Shown: one piece after another, positions 22,800-30,968 of the stretch
Layout of the letters: every line of letters starts with the position of its first letter
Numbering within the stretch: position 1 is the stretch's first letter
Origin: JAAXXJ01 sp964412455
Lineage (GTDB): Bacteria > Nitrospirota > UBA9217
DNA: 48,461 bases
Reading direction: 5' to 3'
Assembly (NCBI GenBank): GCA_964412455.1
Contig: CAYPOT010000027.1
Coordinates: forward strand, 1 to 48,461
Made by a program: the position numbers and the translations under genes
Notes under the pieces: model-generated
Databases searched by the model: none
Seen by the model: only the letters and a program-made list of their open reading frames with translations
What the model was told of the DNA's origin: nothing

Positions 22800-25121
22800 C
22801 TATTTCACCAATATTTTCGCAGGTTTGACATCCACACTGAGCTGTTCCCTGTTATAGTTTCCGAGCTTGACGCTCTTGAACAGGACCTGGCTCGTCCCCG
22901 CTGATTTTCCCTGGAACACGACCGAGCAGAGGGTCCCTGCGCCTTCTACGCCGCCGACATCGCCGATCCGGGTTATGTAGATATCGACGGTCCCGGCCTT
23001 GATGTTGTTCGAGAACAGGAACGACGTCTGCTGGTTATCCTTCCTGAGGAACGCGCCCTCCATGGCCGCCTTGAAGTCAACAAGCTTGGGATCATAACTG
23101 AGCGTCAGGATCGCGCCGTAGAGGTCCTTGACATTGGAAATGGTCAGGTCAAGCCTGGCATCCTGGCCCACCGGAGTGTCTGAATCGGCGGGTTTTACTT
23201 CGATCACCGAAACGGCATGTGCCGTCTCGGGAGCTTCAGGCTTCATGTCAGCCGGTTTCTGCGCTGGCGCCTGCTCTCTCTTTGCAAGAGTATCGAGGAC
23301 CGCGCTCTTATCCTGGGGCTTTTCGGCCGTTTTGGAGCTTTTCGCGCCGCTCGTCGTGAACATCGGCTTCACGTCATACGCCTCTTCCGTCCCCGACCAG
23401 AACGTCTGGATGTCCTTGTCGGGAAGCTCCATGGAGCGCACGATGTTCGGCGTTATGGACATGAGGATGTCGGTCTTGATCGTTTCGTTTCCGGACGACG
23501 CGAAAAGCTTCCCCAGGATCGGGATGTCGCCCAGCAGAGGGATCTTGTTGCTGCTCTTCCGCTCCTCGTCCTTGATAAGCCCGCCGATGATCACGGTCTC
23601 ACCGTCCCGAAGGTTGATGGTTGTATCGGTGTTCCGGGTCCCGAACTTGTATTGTACCTGGCCGTTGCCGAAAGTGATGGCATCGCCTAGGCTGCTGATC
23701 TCCAGCCCCAATTTCAGCGTCACCGTGTTGTTCAGGTGCACGTTCGGCTCTATGTTGAGCTTGATGCCCACGTCCTTGTACTCGAACGTGGACGTCGTCA
23801 CCGCGACCGAAGTCCCCTGGGTCGTAGAGGTCTGGATCGGGATCCGGTCGCCGATGTGGAACTTTGCCTGTTTGTTGTTCAGTACGCGAACACGCGGGTT
23901 CGCCAGCGTCTGCGCGTCGGCATCCTGTTTTAACAGATTGATCACCACACCGGGGATCGACAGCATCACATTTTCGCCCGTAACCTTCCGCAGGTCGGAC
24001 AGCGAGATCGTGCCCGGCACCGAACCCGCGGTCGCCCCCTGGATCGCGGCCGAAGCGGACAGCCCGGGGTTGAAGTTCCAGCCGTACTTCAGTGTCTTGC
24101 TCCGCGCGATCTCAAGGATCTCCACGTCAAGAATGACCTCGGCCTCCTTGAGGTCGTTCGCGGCAATGACCTTTTCGACCAGCTTCATCTTCTCCGGCGT
24201 ATCGCGAAGCGTGACCGAGTTCAGCACCTCGTTCACATAGACCTTCCGGGTGTCAAGCATGGACCGGAGCAGGTTCACCGTATCCTTGGCTTTCGCATTG
24301 GTAAGATAGAACGTCTTCATGACCAGGTCCTGGTACTGGTCCATCTTTGCCTTCGTCTTGGGAATGATAATGATCGTGTCCACGCTGAGCTTCTTCATGA
24401 AAAGCTTGTTGGTGGACAAAAGCAGATTAAGCGCGTACGGGAACGATACGTCCTTCATAAAGACCGTCACCGGCTGGGCCCTGACCTCTTCATCAAAGAG
24501 AATATTGATGCCCGACAGTTTGGAAAGGAGCTCGAACACCTCCTTGATGTTCGTGTTCTTGAAGTTGAGCGTGACGGGCTTGTCCGAAACCAGGGTCAGG
24601 GCGTCATCGGGTTCACTCTCGCTCCTTTTCTTCTCGAGCTTATCAAGCGTGTCACGGTACTTCGGGTTTTCCGGATCGAGGTCCACCGAGCGGTTCAACT
24701 CATTGAGGGCATCGTTCAGGCGGCTCAGCTCCATGAAGGTGAGGGCCGCGCGGTAATGCTCTTCGGCCTGCTTTATGTCAAGGACGGTTTTAAGGGCGCT
24801 CTGGATCGCTACATTGGAGGGATTCAGATAAATGGCCTGCTGAAGCTCAATGATCGCCTGATCGAGCTTGCGTTCCTTCAGATAAGCGCGCGCCTTTTTG
24901 TAGTGGTGATTCGCGGCTGTTTCCTCGGCCCGCAGCAGCGCGGAGCGGTATTCGATGTCCTGGGGGTTTTCCTTATGAGCTTCGCGGTATTCCTTGACCG
25001 CCAGGTCCCACTCCCCTCCCGTCGCGTACCGTTCGCCGCGCTGGAACGCCCTCGAACCGGCGCATCCTCCCAGCACTGCTATCAGGATCATGGTCAGCAT
25101 CAGTATGCCGATCTTCTTCAT
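22800..25121 (-). CDS. Lipoprotein secretin with TPRs and a C-terminal cohesin domain
   Basis: 773 residues from the ATG at 25121, preceded by GGAGGGG. A lipobox L-G-G-C places the lipidated cysteine at 20. TPR-like helices follow (about 25-165), then an STN/N0-like domain (V-T-L-N-F-K-N-T-N-I-K-E-V-F), an N1 domain, and the secretin barrel domain (V-P-G-T-I-S-L to D-I-L-M-S-I-T-P). A Pro/Ala/Lys spacer and a cohesin-like beta domain (about the last 135 residues, V-G-Q-D-A-R-L-D-L-T-I-S-N) end the protein. It forms the outer-membrane pore for a pilus or secretion apparatus; the lipid anchor may make it self-piloting. The cohesin end is unusual and may bind a dockerin-type or envelope partner. 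Confidence 0.93.
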   Translation of the reverse strand: MKKIGILMLTMILIAVLGGCAGSRAFQRGERYATGGEWDLAVKEYREAHKENPQDIEYRSALLRAEETAANHHYKKARAYLKERKLDQAIIELQQAIYLNPSNVAIQSALKTVLDIKQAEEHYRAALTFMELSRLNDALNELNRSVDLDPENPKYRDTLDKLEKKRSESEPDDALTLVSDKPVTLNFKNTNIKEVFELLSKLSGINILFDEEVRAQPVTVFMKDVSFPYALNLLLSTNKLFMKKLSVDTIIIIPKTKAKMDQYQDLVMKTFYLTNAKAKDTVNLLRSMLDTRKVYVNEVLNSVTLRDTPEKMKLVEKVIAANDLKEAEVILDVEILEIARSKTLKYGWNFNPGLSASAAIQGATAGSVPGTISLSDLRKVTGENVMLSIPGVVINLLKQDADAQTLANPRVRVLNNKQAKFHIGDRIPIQTSTTQGTSVAVTTSTFEYKDVGIKLNIEPNVHLNNTVTLKLGLEISSLGDAITFGNGQVQYKFGTRNTDTTINLRDGETVIIGGLIKDEERKSSNKIPLLGDIPILGKLFASSGNETIKTDILMSITPNIVRSMELPDKDIQTFWSGTEEAYDVKPMFTTSGAKSSKTAEKPQDKSAVLDTLAKREQAPAQKPADMKPEAPETAHAVSVIEVKPADSDTPVGQDARLDLTISNVKDLYGAILTLSYDPKLVDFKAAMEGAFLRKDNQQTSFLFSNNIKAGTVDIYITRIGDVGGVEGAGTLCSVVFQGKSAGTSQVLFKSVKLGNYNREQLSVDVKPAKILVK

Positions 25122-25197
25122 CTTCCCCTCCAGTGTTATGGAACCGATAACCAGGATCATGCACCGGCGACAAAACCCGACGACAGGGATCCCTCGA

Positions 25198-25791
25198 CTA
25201 CCTGTCGCTGCCCGTCAGCTCTATCCGGACCTCTACCTTCGTGATTGTGTCGAAGAGGACCACATTATCCTTCCCTACTGCCTTCACCTGGTAGTTCTTG
25301 AGTATCGTATCACCGCTTTTCACGATGAACAACTCTCCATCCTTGGACAGGAACAGCGAACTGTCCTTATCGGTAAGATATCCCAGGAAGCGGAATGAGG
25401 ATAGATCCGCCCTCGCCAGGTCCGCCTCGATCTCCTCCGGCGTTTTCACCGGGATCGTGAATGTCGGAATTGTTACCGTCGCTATCGGTTTCGTTATGAG
25501 CGCCGGCCGACGGTTCGTCTTCCCGTTCGTGCCGCCCATCCGGAACAGATCGCGCGCTACTCCGGGATACTTTTCTATCCTCCGTTCAAGAAAGACCAGG
25601 AGCGGATCCGGTGCTTCGCCGGGAGCGGCTATCCCTTTTCGGACAGGCGAGGATACTTTCATCCCCTCGGTGAACGTAAGCGGAGCGGTCTTATTCTCTT
25701 CAACGGAGACCATTCGATACAGGATCAGTGCGGCGAGCACGGCAAACAGCGCTACCGCGATCTTTTTCTCCTGCTGCGTCGTCAATGCCAT
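25198..25791 (-). CDS. PilP/GspC-like inner-membrane pilus protein
   Basis: 197 residues. One N-terminal membrane helix (about 11-28) precedes a flexible Pro/Lys-rich region and a C-terminal small beta domain with F-R-F-L-G-Y-L, L-F-L-S-K-D-G-E-L-F-I-V-K-S-G-D. That is the homology-region fold by which PilP or GspC contacts the secretin N0 domain. The position directly upstream of the secretin and downstream of the PilO-like gene supports the assignment. It lacks a lipobox, unlike classical PilP, so GspC is the closer topology. Confidence 0.75.
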   Translation of the reverse strand: MALTTQQEKKIAVALFAVLAALILYRMVSVEENKTAPLTFTEGMKVSSPVRKGIAAPGEAPDPLLVFLERRIEKYPGVARDLFRMGGTNGKTNRRPALITKPIATVTIPTFTIPVKTPEEIEADLARADLSSFRFLGYLTDKDSSLFLSKDGELFIVKSGDTILKNYQVKAVGKDNVVLFDTITKVEVRIELTGSDR

Positions 25792-25835
25792 GATTCGCTG
25801 TGGTCCTCTTCCCGCAAGCGCCCAACGCTCACGCC

Positions 25836-26405
25836 TTAGTGTTCCTGCTCTCCCCGGATATACGTCACCAGTTTCATTTGAAGCCCGACCCGCCCCTTTT
25901 CGGAGCCCAGCTTTACATCCTGGATCCCGACGATCCGGTCCGAGGTCTCGACCTCGTAGATGAACCGCTTGATGTCGGCATAAGCCCCTGACGCGGGAAA
26001 GGTGAACGTAAGCATGGTCAGCCCCCCGCGCCCCGGCGTGGGAATATCTGAATTGATCACCCCGACCGAGAGGTTCAGCCTGCGGGCCGTCTGTACAAGG
26101 TCATTGATCAGGAGCGGCACGTCCTTCTGCGCGGGAATGCCCGCGGTGAGCCCGGCAAAGAGCCGTTTCTGCTTCTGGAACAGGACCGCGTCGGCGTGCT
26201 CCTTCTTGAGCTCCCCATACTGCTGCCGCTCTCCGGCAAGCCGCCTAGCCGCGGGCGCAACGACTGCCCCATACACGAGCAGGTTGAGCACGATGAGACC
26301 GGAACCCAGAAGCACCACGGCCCTGAGGCGCTTAGTTGCGAGGCTGCCGGCCAGCGCCCGGATCCGCTCCGGCTGCCAGATGTTCTTGATACGTGACTGC
26401 CACAT
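25836..26405 (-). CDS. pilO: PilO-like pilus assembly protein
   Basis: 189 residues. A cytosolic stub and one membrane helix (about 31-52) lead into a coiled-coil (R-L-A-G-E-R-Q-Q-Y-G-E-L-K-K-E-H) and a ferredoxin-like periplasmic domain with F-T-F-P-A-S-G-A-Y-A-D-I-K-R-F-I-Y-E-V-E-T. PilO pairs with PilN to align the inner-membrane platform with the secretin. The predicted start overlaps the end of the PilN-like gene by 74 nt in another frame; a later start would remove part of the stub. That overlap is longer than others in this window. Confidence 0.82.
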   Translation of the reverse strand: MWQSRIKNIWQPERIRALAGSLATKRLRAVVLLGSGLIVLNLLVYGAVVAPAARRLAGERQQYGELKKEHADAVLFQKQKRLFAGLTAGIPAQKDVPLLINDLVQTARRLNLSVGVINSDIPTPGRGGLTMLTFTFPASGAYADIKRFIYEVETSDRIVGIQDVKLGSEKGRVGLQMKLVTYIRGEQEH

Positions 26406-26910
26406 TGAACGAAAGCTTCCCCTTGTCCATGGATTGATGTTTTAAAAGCGGACCCTTGAAAGAGCGGGACTTCTGCAGCCCGATCATAAGGCTGCTGAGG
26501 GACTCGGGGGACTGCGCCGTCCCCTCGAGGGCCGCGGCCAGTTCCCGTGCGTTGAACTCCAGCCGGGTCAGCGCGATACCGGCGGGAAATGCCGCTTCGA
26601 TCCCGGTCAGGAGCCGTGTCCATGAGAACCGCCTGGCCTCCAGCAATCCCGACATGTCGCCCAGGTCCTGTACGAGCTGCTGGCGTTCCAGCATGGCGGG
26701 CCGCAGCTTCTCGATCGATGCGGTAAAATCCCCGACCTGCCGCGTCAGGGCCGCGCTCTGCACACGATAGGAATTCGCCTGCCAGAGCAAAGCGCCGGTC
26801 GTCGTCCCGAGCAGGACCACGGCGACAATGAGCCCCTGCCGGAGGCGCATCAGGAGCCGGAAGTTCGTGCCGGCAAAATTTATGGTGATCAACGCCGAAC
26901 GCTTCGTCAC
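26332..26910 (-). CDS. pilN: PilN-like pilus assembly protein
   Basis: 192 residues from a GTG start at 26910 that overlaps the PilM stop (GTGA). It begins with a cytosolic I-N-F-A-G-T-N-F-R segment (the usual PilM-binding region), then one membrane helix (about 27-47), a coiled-coil and a periplasmic domain ending near F-N-V-A-V-T-Y. Role: inner-membrane partner of PilO linking to the cytosolic PilM ring. The last 20 or so residues, rich in Gly/Ala/Pro, are read over the start of pilO and look less constrained. Confidence 0.83.
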   Translation of the reverse strand: MTKRSALITINFAGTNFRLLMRLRQGLIVAVVLLGTTTGALLWQANSYRVQSAALTRQVGDFTASIEKLRPAMLERQQLVQDLGDMSGLLEARRFSWTRLLTGIEAAFPAGIALTRLEFNARELAAALEGTAQSPESLSSLMIGLQKSRSFKGPLLKHQSMDKGKLSFNVAVTYQEHLAAGADPGAGRQPRN

Positions 26911-27836
26911 AAGGCTCCTCCCGCTCCGAAGGCTGCCGCGAGGGAGGGATCGGACCCTGCTCCCCCGGCAAGAACGAAGGATGGCGCGAGGGTCTCTATC
27001 TCGAGGGTGGTCTCGTTCTTCAGGCTCTCCGACAGCGGAGCGATCAGCGCGGGTTCGCCGGACAGATAGAGGTGACCGACCTCCGACTGTTGTTGCCGGT
27101 CCATATGCAGGTAAAAATGGATCGAGTCATCAAGTTCGCGGATGAGCCGCCCGGTGACATCCTGCGGGGCGCCCGCCTTGATCTCCTTGTATCGATAAAA
27201 ACGGGGTCCGCCCCGTTCAACGATGATCGTGGTGTACGAGCCTTCGGCGACCCATGCCAGGGCATACCCGGGCAGGTTCTTCGCGGCAAGATAAGGGGCG
27301 TAGAAGTTAAGTGCATTGAAGGACGACGGGGCCACCGCCCACGGCTCGAAGCCCAGCCCCGCGAGCAACTCCTCATATTGGGAGATGACCTCCTGCTTGG
27401 CCACGCAGGCAAGCACCGAACATCCCCTGTCCTGTCGCGGGAGCACCTGATAGCGCAGGACCGTTCCCGCCATATCAATGGCCGCGGCCTTTTCGAGCCG
27501 CCAGCGGACAAGCCGCTCCCTATCCCCGTCGTTTGCAGGCAGTTCGTCGAACTCGAAGGTCTGCACGCGGAAGAGGCCGTCGGGAAGACTAAGCCCCGCG
27601 CGGCGGATCAGAAGGGTCGTGCTATCCTCAAGGCTGCTGCGGAGAATGGCGGTCAGTCCTTCGTTGTCCGTGATGTTCCGGAAAGCAAATGCCTCGCTCA
27701 CCATGCCGGCCGGCAATGGTGATGTTTTCGAAGCGGAAAGGGATATTGTTCCTCCCTTGCCGGTGAGCAATCCAAGCCTGAGCGCCCTGGCCGTTATCTC
27801 GATCCCAAGGCCTATTCTCTTAAAATTTCTCTGCAT
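26907..27836 (-). CDS. pilM: PilM-like actin-fold pilus protein
   Basis: 309 residues from the ATG at 27836 (M-Q-R-N-F-K-R-I-G-L-G-I-E-I-T); an in-frame ATG at 27845 and the open frame to 27872 are alternatives. The pattern I-G-L-G-I-E at the start, A-V-A-P-S-S-F-N-A-L-N in the middle and L-A-G-G-A-G late in the sequence fit the FtsA/PilM-type ATPase fold. PilM sits in the cytosol and binds the PilN N-terminus. It is first in the order PilM-N-O-P-secretin-pseudopilins; no pilus ATPase or PilC gene is in the window. Confidence 0.82.
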   Translation of the reverse strand: MQRNFKRIGLGIEITARALRLGLLTGKGGTISLSASKTSPLPAGMVSEAFAFRNITDNEGLTAILRSSLEDSTTLLIRRAGLSLPDGLFRVQTFEFDELPANDGDRERLVRWRLEKAAAIDMAGTVLRYQVLPRQDRGCSVLACVAKQEVISQYEELLAGLGFEPWAVAPSSFNALNFYAPYLAAKNLPGYALAWVAEGSYTTIIVERGGPRFYRYKEIKAGAPQDVTGRLIRELDDSIHFYLHMDRQQQSEVGHLYLSGEPALIAPLSESLKNETTLEIETLAPSFVLAGGAGSDPSLAAAFGAGGAL

Positions 27837-27969
27837 TGTCAGCATATTAGCAAGGTAGTCATGGGAAGTCAATTATTTTTGGGGCAGCTGTTAAGATTTC
27901 TTTGACCGGGAGCAAAAAGCGCGGGAAGAAAGCGCCGCCGGTGACGGCTTTACAACGGGCCTGGATCAA

Positions 27970-28003
27970 TAAAAAAGGACCCTTCGTATGATGAAAAGGC
28001 CCT
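27970..28003 (-). terminator. Terminator downstream of the di-haem peroxidase gene
   Basis: On the minus strand, AGGGCCTTTT (28003-27994) pairs with GAAGGGTCCT (27985-27976) with three G-U pairs and an 8-nt loop, followed by a six-base T run. It separates the peroxidase gene from the pilM group. The rest of 27873-28031 shows nothing else. Confidence 0.7.
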
Positions 28004-28031
28004 CTCAACAACATTACCTTCTGTGAGGATA

Positions 28032-29108
28032 TTACGGTACTTTGGGATAGACGAACTGCTGCTCCTCTCCTGTCAGGGCTTCTTCCAGAAAAGTCTTGAG
28101 CGACTTTTTCTCCTCGACCGAGAGGTTGAGCGGTTTGAGCGCGGTATTGCCCTTTCCACCGCCTTGATCGAAGAACTCAATCGCCTGCTCAAGGTTATCA
28201 AAGATGCCGTTGTGCATATACGGTCCGGTCTTCGCGATCTCCCGGAGTGTCGGCGTCCGGAAGGCCTTCCAGTCCTTCTTATCCTTCGTGACCAGGTACC
28301 TGCCCGGATCCTCCATGAGATTCAGATAGTCCTCATAGTGCGAAACCTTCGCCACGAACCGGCGTGTTGCCGCAACGCGCGGGTCTTTCTCCTGTTCCTC
28401 GTTCTCCGGCACGTTAAGCGCGTAGAACTTGTTGTCGGCAAGGTTCACGCTGTCGTGGCAATCAGCGCACTTTCCCTTTCCCATGAAGACGTCGTACCCC
28501 TTTTTCGCCTCGGCAGAAAGGGCTTTCTTGTCCCCCGACAGGAAACGGTCCAGCGGCGAGTTCACCGACACGAGGGTCCGCTGGAAGGCGGCGAGTGCCA
28601 TGGCCATCCGCTCGCGGCTCACCTCTCCCCCGAAGACCTTCCGGAAGGCCGCGGCATACTCGGGCACCGACCGGATCTCCTCCTCGACGAAATCGAGGTT
28701 CTGGTTCATTTCGAAAGCGGACATCATAGGGAAGATCGCCTGTTCCTCGAGCGTGTGGGCACGGCCATCATGGAACAGGAACTTCTGGAATCCGACGTTG
28801 ATAAGCGTGGGCGAGTTCCGCCAGTTCCTCGTCGTGGGATAGCTGAGCGATATGGCCAGGTCGTCGGAATAGCCCTTCTCGGGATCGTGGCAGGTGGCGC
28901 AGCTCATCGTGCCGTCGCCCGAGAGCCGCCGGTCGAAGAACAGTTTCTTGCCGAGCTCGATCTTCTCCGGTGTCTGCGGATTGGCCGCAGGGACGGGAAC
29001 CGTTGTTACGGGTTCCAGCTTGCCGGCGAACGCGGGCGTTACCGCAATGCATAAGAGCACTATCGCCGAGATCATAATATATAATGAAGTTGGCATTTGT
29101 CTCTTCAT
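28032..29108 (-). CDS. Di-haem cytochrome c peroxidase / MauG family protein
   Basis: 358 residues from the ATG at 29108; upstream in-frame codons are repeat sequence. A signal peptide (ending A-F-A at about 28) precedes two haem-binding C-x-x-C-H motifs: C-A-T-C-H (70-74) and C-A-D-C-H (214-218). Family landmarks include L-F-F-D-R-R-L-S-G-D-G-T, the loop F-P-M-M-S-A-F-E-M-N and the C-terminal G-P-Y-M-H-N-G-I-F. It is predicted to be periplasmic, reducing hydrogen peroxide with electrons from a c-type cytochrome or acting as a MauG-like oxidase. The gene starts 29 nt after the DsbA-like selenoprotein gene, and its ribosome site (GAGGAG, 6 nt before the ATG) is formed by the intervening repeat. 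Confidence 0.94.
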   Translation of the reverse strand: MKRQMPTSLYIMISAIVLLCIAVTPAFAGKLEPVTTVPVPAANPQTPEKIELGKKLFFDRRLSGDGTMSCATCHDPEKGYSDDLAISLSYPTTRNWRNSPTLINVGFQKFLFHDGRAHTLEEQAIFPMMSAFEMNQNLDFVEEEIRSVPEYAAAFRKVFGGEVSRERMAMALAAFQRTLVSVNSPLDRFLSGDKKALSAEAKKGYDVFMGKGKCADCHDSVNLADNKFYALNVPENEEQEKDPRVAATRRFVAKVSHYEDYLNLMEDPGRYLVTKDKKDWKAFRTPTLREIAKTGPYMHNGIFDNLEQAIEFFDQGGGKGNTALKPLNLSVEEKKSLKTFLEEALTGEEQQFVYPKVP

Positions 29109-29139
29109 TCCGCACTCCTCACTCCGAACTCCGCACTCA
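29109..29139 (-). repeat. GTGCGGAGT-word repeat bridging two genes
   Basis: Three to four words (GTGCGGAGTTCGGAGTGAGG) fill the whole gap between the DsbA-like stop (29137-29139) and the peroxidase ATG, and contain the only good Shine-Dalgarno match for the peroxidase. Confidence 0.8.
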
Positions 29140-29733
29140 ACGCGCAGCGCGAAGTTCCTCGTCGATGATCTTCTTGAAATACTCGAACGGCCGATCGCCC
29201 ACCACCTGCCGGCCATTGATGTAAAAGGTCGGCGTGTTGTAAAGGTCCATGTCGGTCGCCAGCTTGAGATCTGCGTCGATCTCCTTCTTGAACTTCTGGG
29301 AGTCGATGGAATTGGTGAATTTCTTAACGTCGAGACCCAGTTCCTTCGCGTAGCCGATGAGGCTCGCCCGTTCTAGCCTGGGAGATCGTTTGATCAGGAG
29401 GTCGTGCATCTCCCAGTACTTTCCCTGTTCCCGCGCGGCAAGTGACGCCTCAGCGGCGATCCGCGAGTAATCCCGGTATCGATACGGATAGTTCTTGATG
29501 ATCAGTCGCACCCTGCCTTTGTACGTCTCCATGATCTTTTTGACGACCGGACCGGCCGCCACGCAGTGCGGTCATTGGAAGTCGATGAATTCAAAGATCG
29601 TCACCGGCGCGTTCTCGGGACCTATTGACGGTGAATCACCGATCGGTACGCTTACGCGTTTGTCCGCTGCACCGGCGGGAACAGTAAACAGCAGGAGCAG
29701 CGCGATCATCATAATCCGTCGCAGTGATTTCAT
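29137..29733 (-). CDS. DsbA-family thiol-disulfide oxidoreductase with selenocysteine (U-P-H-C)
   Basis: Reading from the ATG at 29733 (GGAGG 8 nt upstream) gives a signal peptide (M-K-S-L-R-R-I-M-M-I-A-L-L-L-L-F, cleavage near A-G-A-A-D at 20-24). P-V-T-I-F-E-F-I-D-F-Q follows, then an in-frame TGA at codon 54, P-H-C, and the rest of a DsbA/DSBA-like thioredoxin fold. The cis-proline motif N-T-P-T-F-Y-I-N-G-R is present. The product is 198 residues, normal for the family. The TGA falls exactly where relatives have the first cysteine of C-P-H-C, and no other defect is seen, so selenocysteine is a better reading than a nonsense mutation. A SECIS-like hairpin follows the UGA. Without recoding, only an unlikely 141-residue internal frame (29137-29562) lacking the active site would be called. 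Predicted location: periplasm. Confidence 0.87.
29541..29561 (-). promoter_or_regulatory. SECIS-like hairpin downstream of the UGA
   Basis: On the minus strand TGGCGGCCG (29561-29553) pairs with CGGTCGTCA (29549-29541), nine base pairs with two G-U, capped by GTC. Opening the top pair gives the loop GGTCC. The stem starts 10 nt and the apex 19 nt after the UGA, close to the geometry of the E. coli fdhF element with its GGUC loop. Confidence 0.75.
29572..29574 (-). other. In-frame UGA, predicted selenocysteine codon 54 of the DsbA-like gene
   Basis: TGA lies in phase with flanking conserved sequence on both sides (E-F-I-D-F-Q before, P-H-C-V-A-A-G after). Confidence 0.87.
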
Positions 29734-29772
29734 GCTCTTTTCCTCCAAGATAGTCCTCGCCTCAAAAACAGG

Positions 29773-29813
29773 AAAAAACGAGGGCGGTCTGCCCGAACCG
29801 GCACCCGCCCTCG
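29773..29813 (-). terminator. Terminator of the formate dehydrogenase operon
   Basis: On the minus strand CGAGGGCGG and CCGCCCTCG form a 9-bp outer stem with an inner TGCC/GGCA stem, followed by six T. It lies 22 nt after the NrfD-type gene and 40 nt before the ATG of the DsbA-like gene, which therefore needs read-through or its own promoter. Confidence 0.88.
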
Positions 29814-29834
29814 CAGCTCATGCAGCTCTCTTGG

Positions 29835-30968
29835 TTAGGCCTTGGTCTCCGGTAAGACCCGGAGATACTTCACCGAGACCTTGAAGCCCACGACCGCCGC
29901 CGAGATGAATGCCAGCGTCACGATGAACTCCATCAACGACGGGAAATAGCTGAGCCCGGTCGCCGACTGGTCGCGATAGACCCCTAGGAGCGCTACGTTC
30001 ATCCGGTTGATCAGGACGCCCGCTATGACCAGGATGTTCACCATGAGGATCTTATTATCGTTCTCCAGGATGCTCTTCATGAGCAGCAGCGCCATGGGGG
30101 CGAGGACACCGACCGCTATCTCCAGCAGGTACATGTTCGCCTCCATGGTGCCGGCGAACGCCGCGCCGATTCCCGGCCCGGTCGCCAGGAAGTAGGCCTT
30201 GAGGACGAGATAGATCACCATCGTGATCAAGCAGCCGCGGGCGAGTCCGGTCAGGATATCCCTGTTCGGCGCGTGCCCGAAGGCCTTTCCGCTGATGATG
30301 CTCTCCAGGCTGACCATCGAGAGGCCCATCATGATCGCGGATACGAGAAAGAGCGTCGGCAGGGACGGATTGTACCACAGCGGTGACAGTTTTCCCGGGG
30401 TGATCAGGTAGACCGCTCCCAGCGAAGACTGGTGCAGGACCGAGAGAAGGATGCCGAACAGCACGATGGGGACCATGATCTTCTCCACAACCCGGAGGGC
30501 TCCCTGCATCTTCAACTTCTCGAACACCATGGGGCTCGATTCCGTCGCCAGGGTCGTGGTGTACAGCACCACGTGGATGGCCACGACCCACATGACCGAT
30601 CCGATCTGCCACATCACGACGGGATGCCAGATGCGATGCGGAAGGCCTATGTCGAACGTGATGGCTGTCGCCGCGAGCGCATACCCGAAGAAAGCGTTCA
30701 GGATCGCCGGCCTGACAATGGGCTTGTATTTCTTCCAGTTCAGTATGTACACGGCGCCGGCGATCAGGAACCCGCCGGCTGCCATGGCAACGCCGCCGAG
30801 GACGTCGATGCCGATCCAGAGACCCCAGGGGAACCGGTCATTCAGGTTCGTAGCGGCCCCGAGCCCTGCCACCAGCCGGTAGGCGATGACAATGCCGCCG
30901 AGAACAATGAGCAGAACGAACACTTTCGTGGACGGCGTCCACATCTTGATCTCGCTGTTCGATTTCAT
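29835..30968 (-). CDS. NrfD/HybB-type membrane subunit of formate dehydrogenase
   Basis: 377 residues with about nine or ten hydrophobic helices; landmarks include R-F-P-W-G-L-W-I-G-I-D-V-L-G-G-V-A and G-L-P-H-R-I-W-H-P. This is the NrfD/PsrC quinone-interacting family, not the cytochrome b type (FdnI) found in E. coli FdnGHI. It anchors the FeS subunit and passes electrons from formate to menaquinone. The ATG overlaps the stop of fdhB (ATGA). The end is marked by a strong terminator. Confidence 0.92.
   Translation of the reverse strand: MKSNSEIKMWTPSTKVFVLLIVLGGIVIAYRLVAGLGAATNLNDRFPWGLWIGIDVLGGVAMAAGGFLIAGAVYILNWKKYKPIVRPAILNAFFGYALAATAITFDIGLPHRIWHPVVMWQIGSVMWVVAIHVVLYTTTLATESSPMVFEKLKMQGALRVVEKIMVPIVLFGILLSVLHQSSLGAVYLITPGKLSPLWYNPSLPTLFLVSAIMMGLSMVSLESIISGKAFGHAPNRDILTGLARGCLITMVIYLVLKAYFLATGPGIGAAFAGTMEANMYLLEIAVGVLAPMALLLMKSILENDNKILMVNILVIAGVLINRMNVALLGVYRDQSATGLSYFPSLMEFIVTLAFISAAVVGFKVSVKYLRVLPETKA

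Noticed and set aside
29137..29562. 141-residue stand-alone frame beginning M-A-A-G-P-V-V-K-K
   Set aside because: It lacks the signal peptide and active site, and its start codon is a GTG inside the motif P-H-C-V. The in-phase upstream sequence gives a perfect family N-terminus across one TGA, so it is part of the read-through gene.
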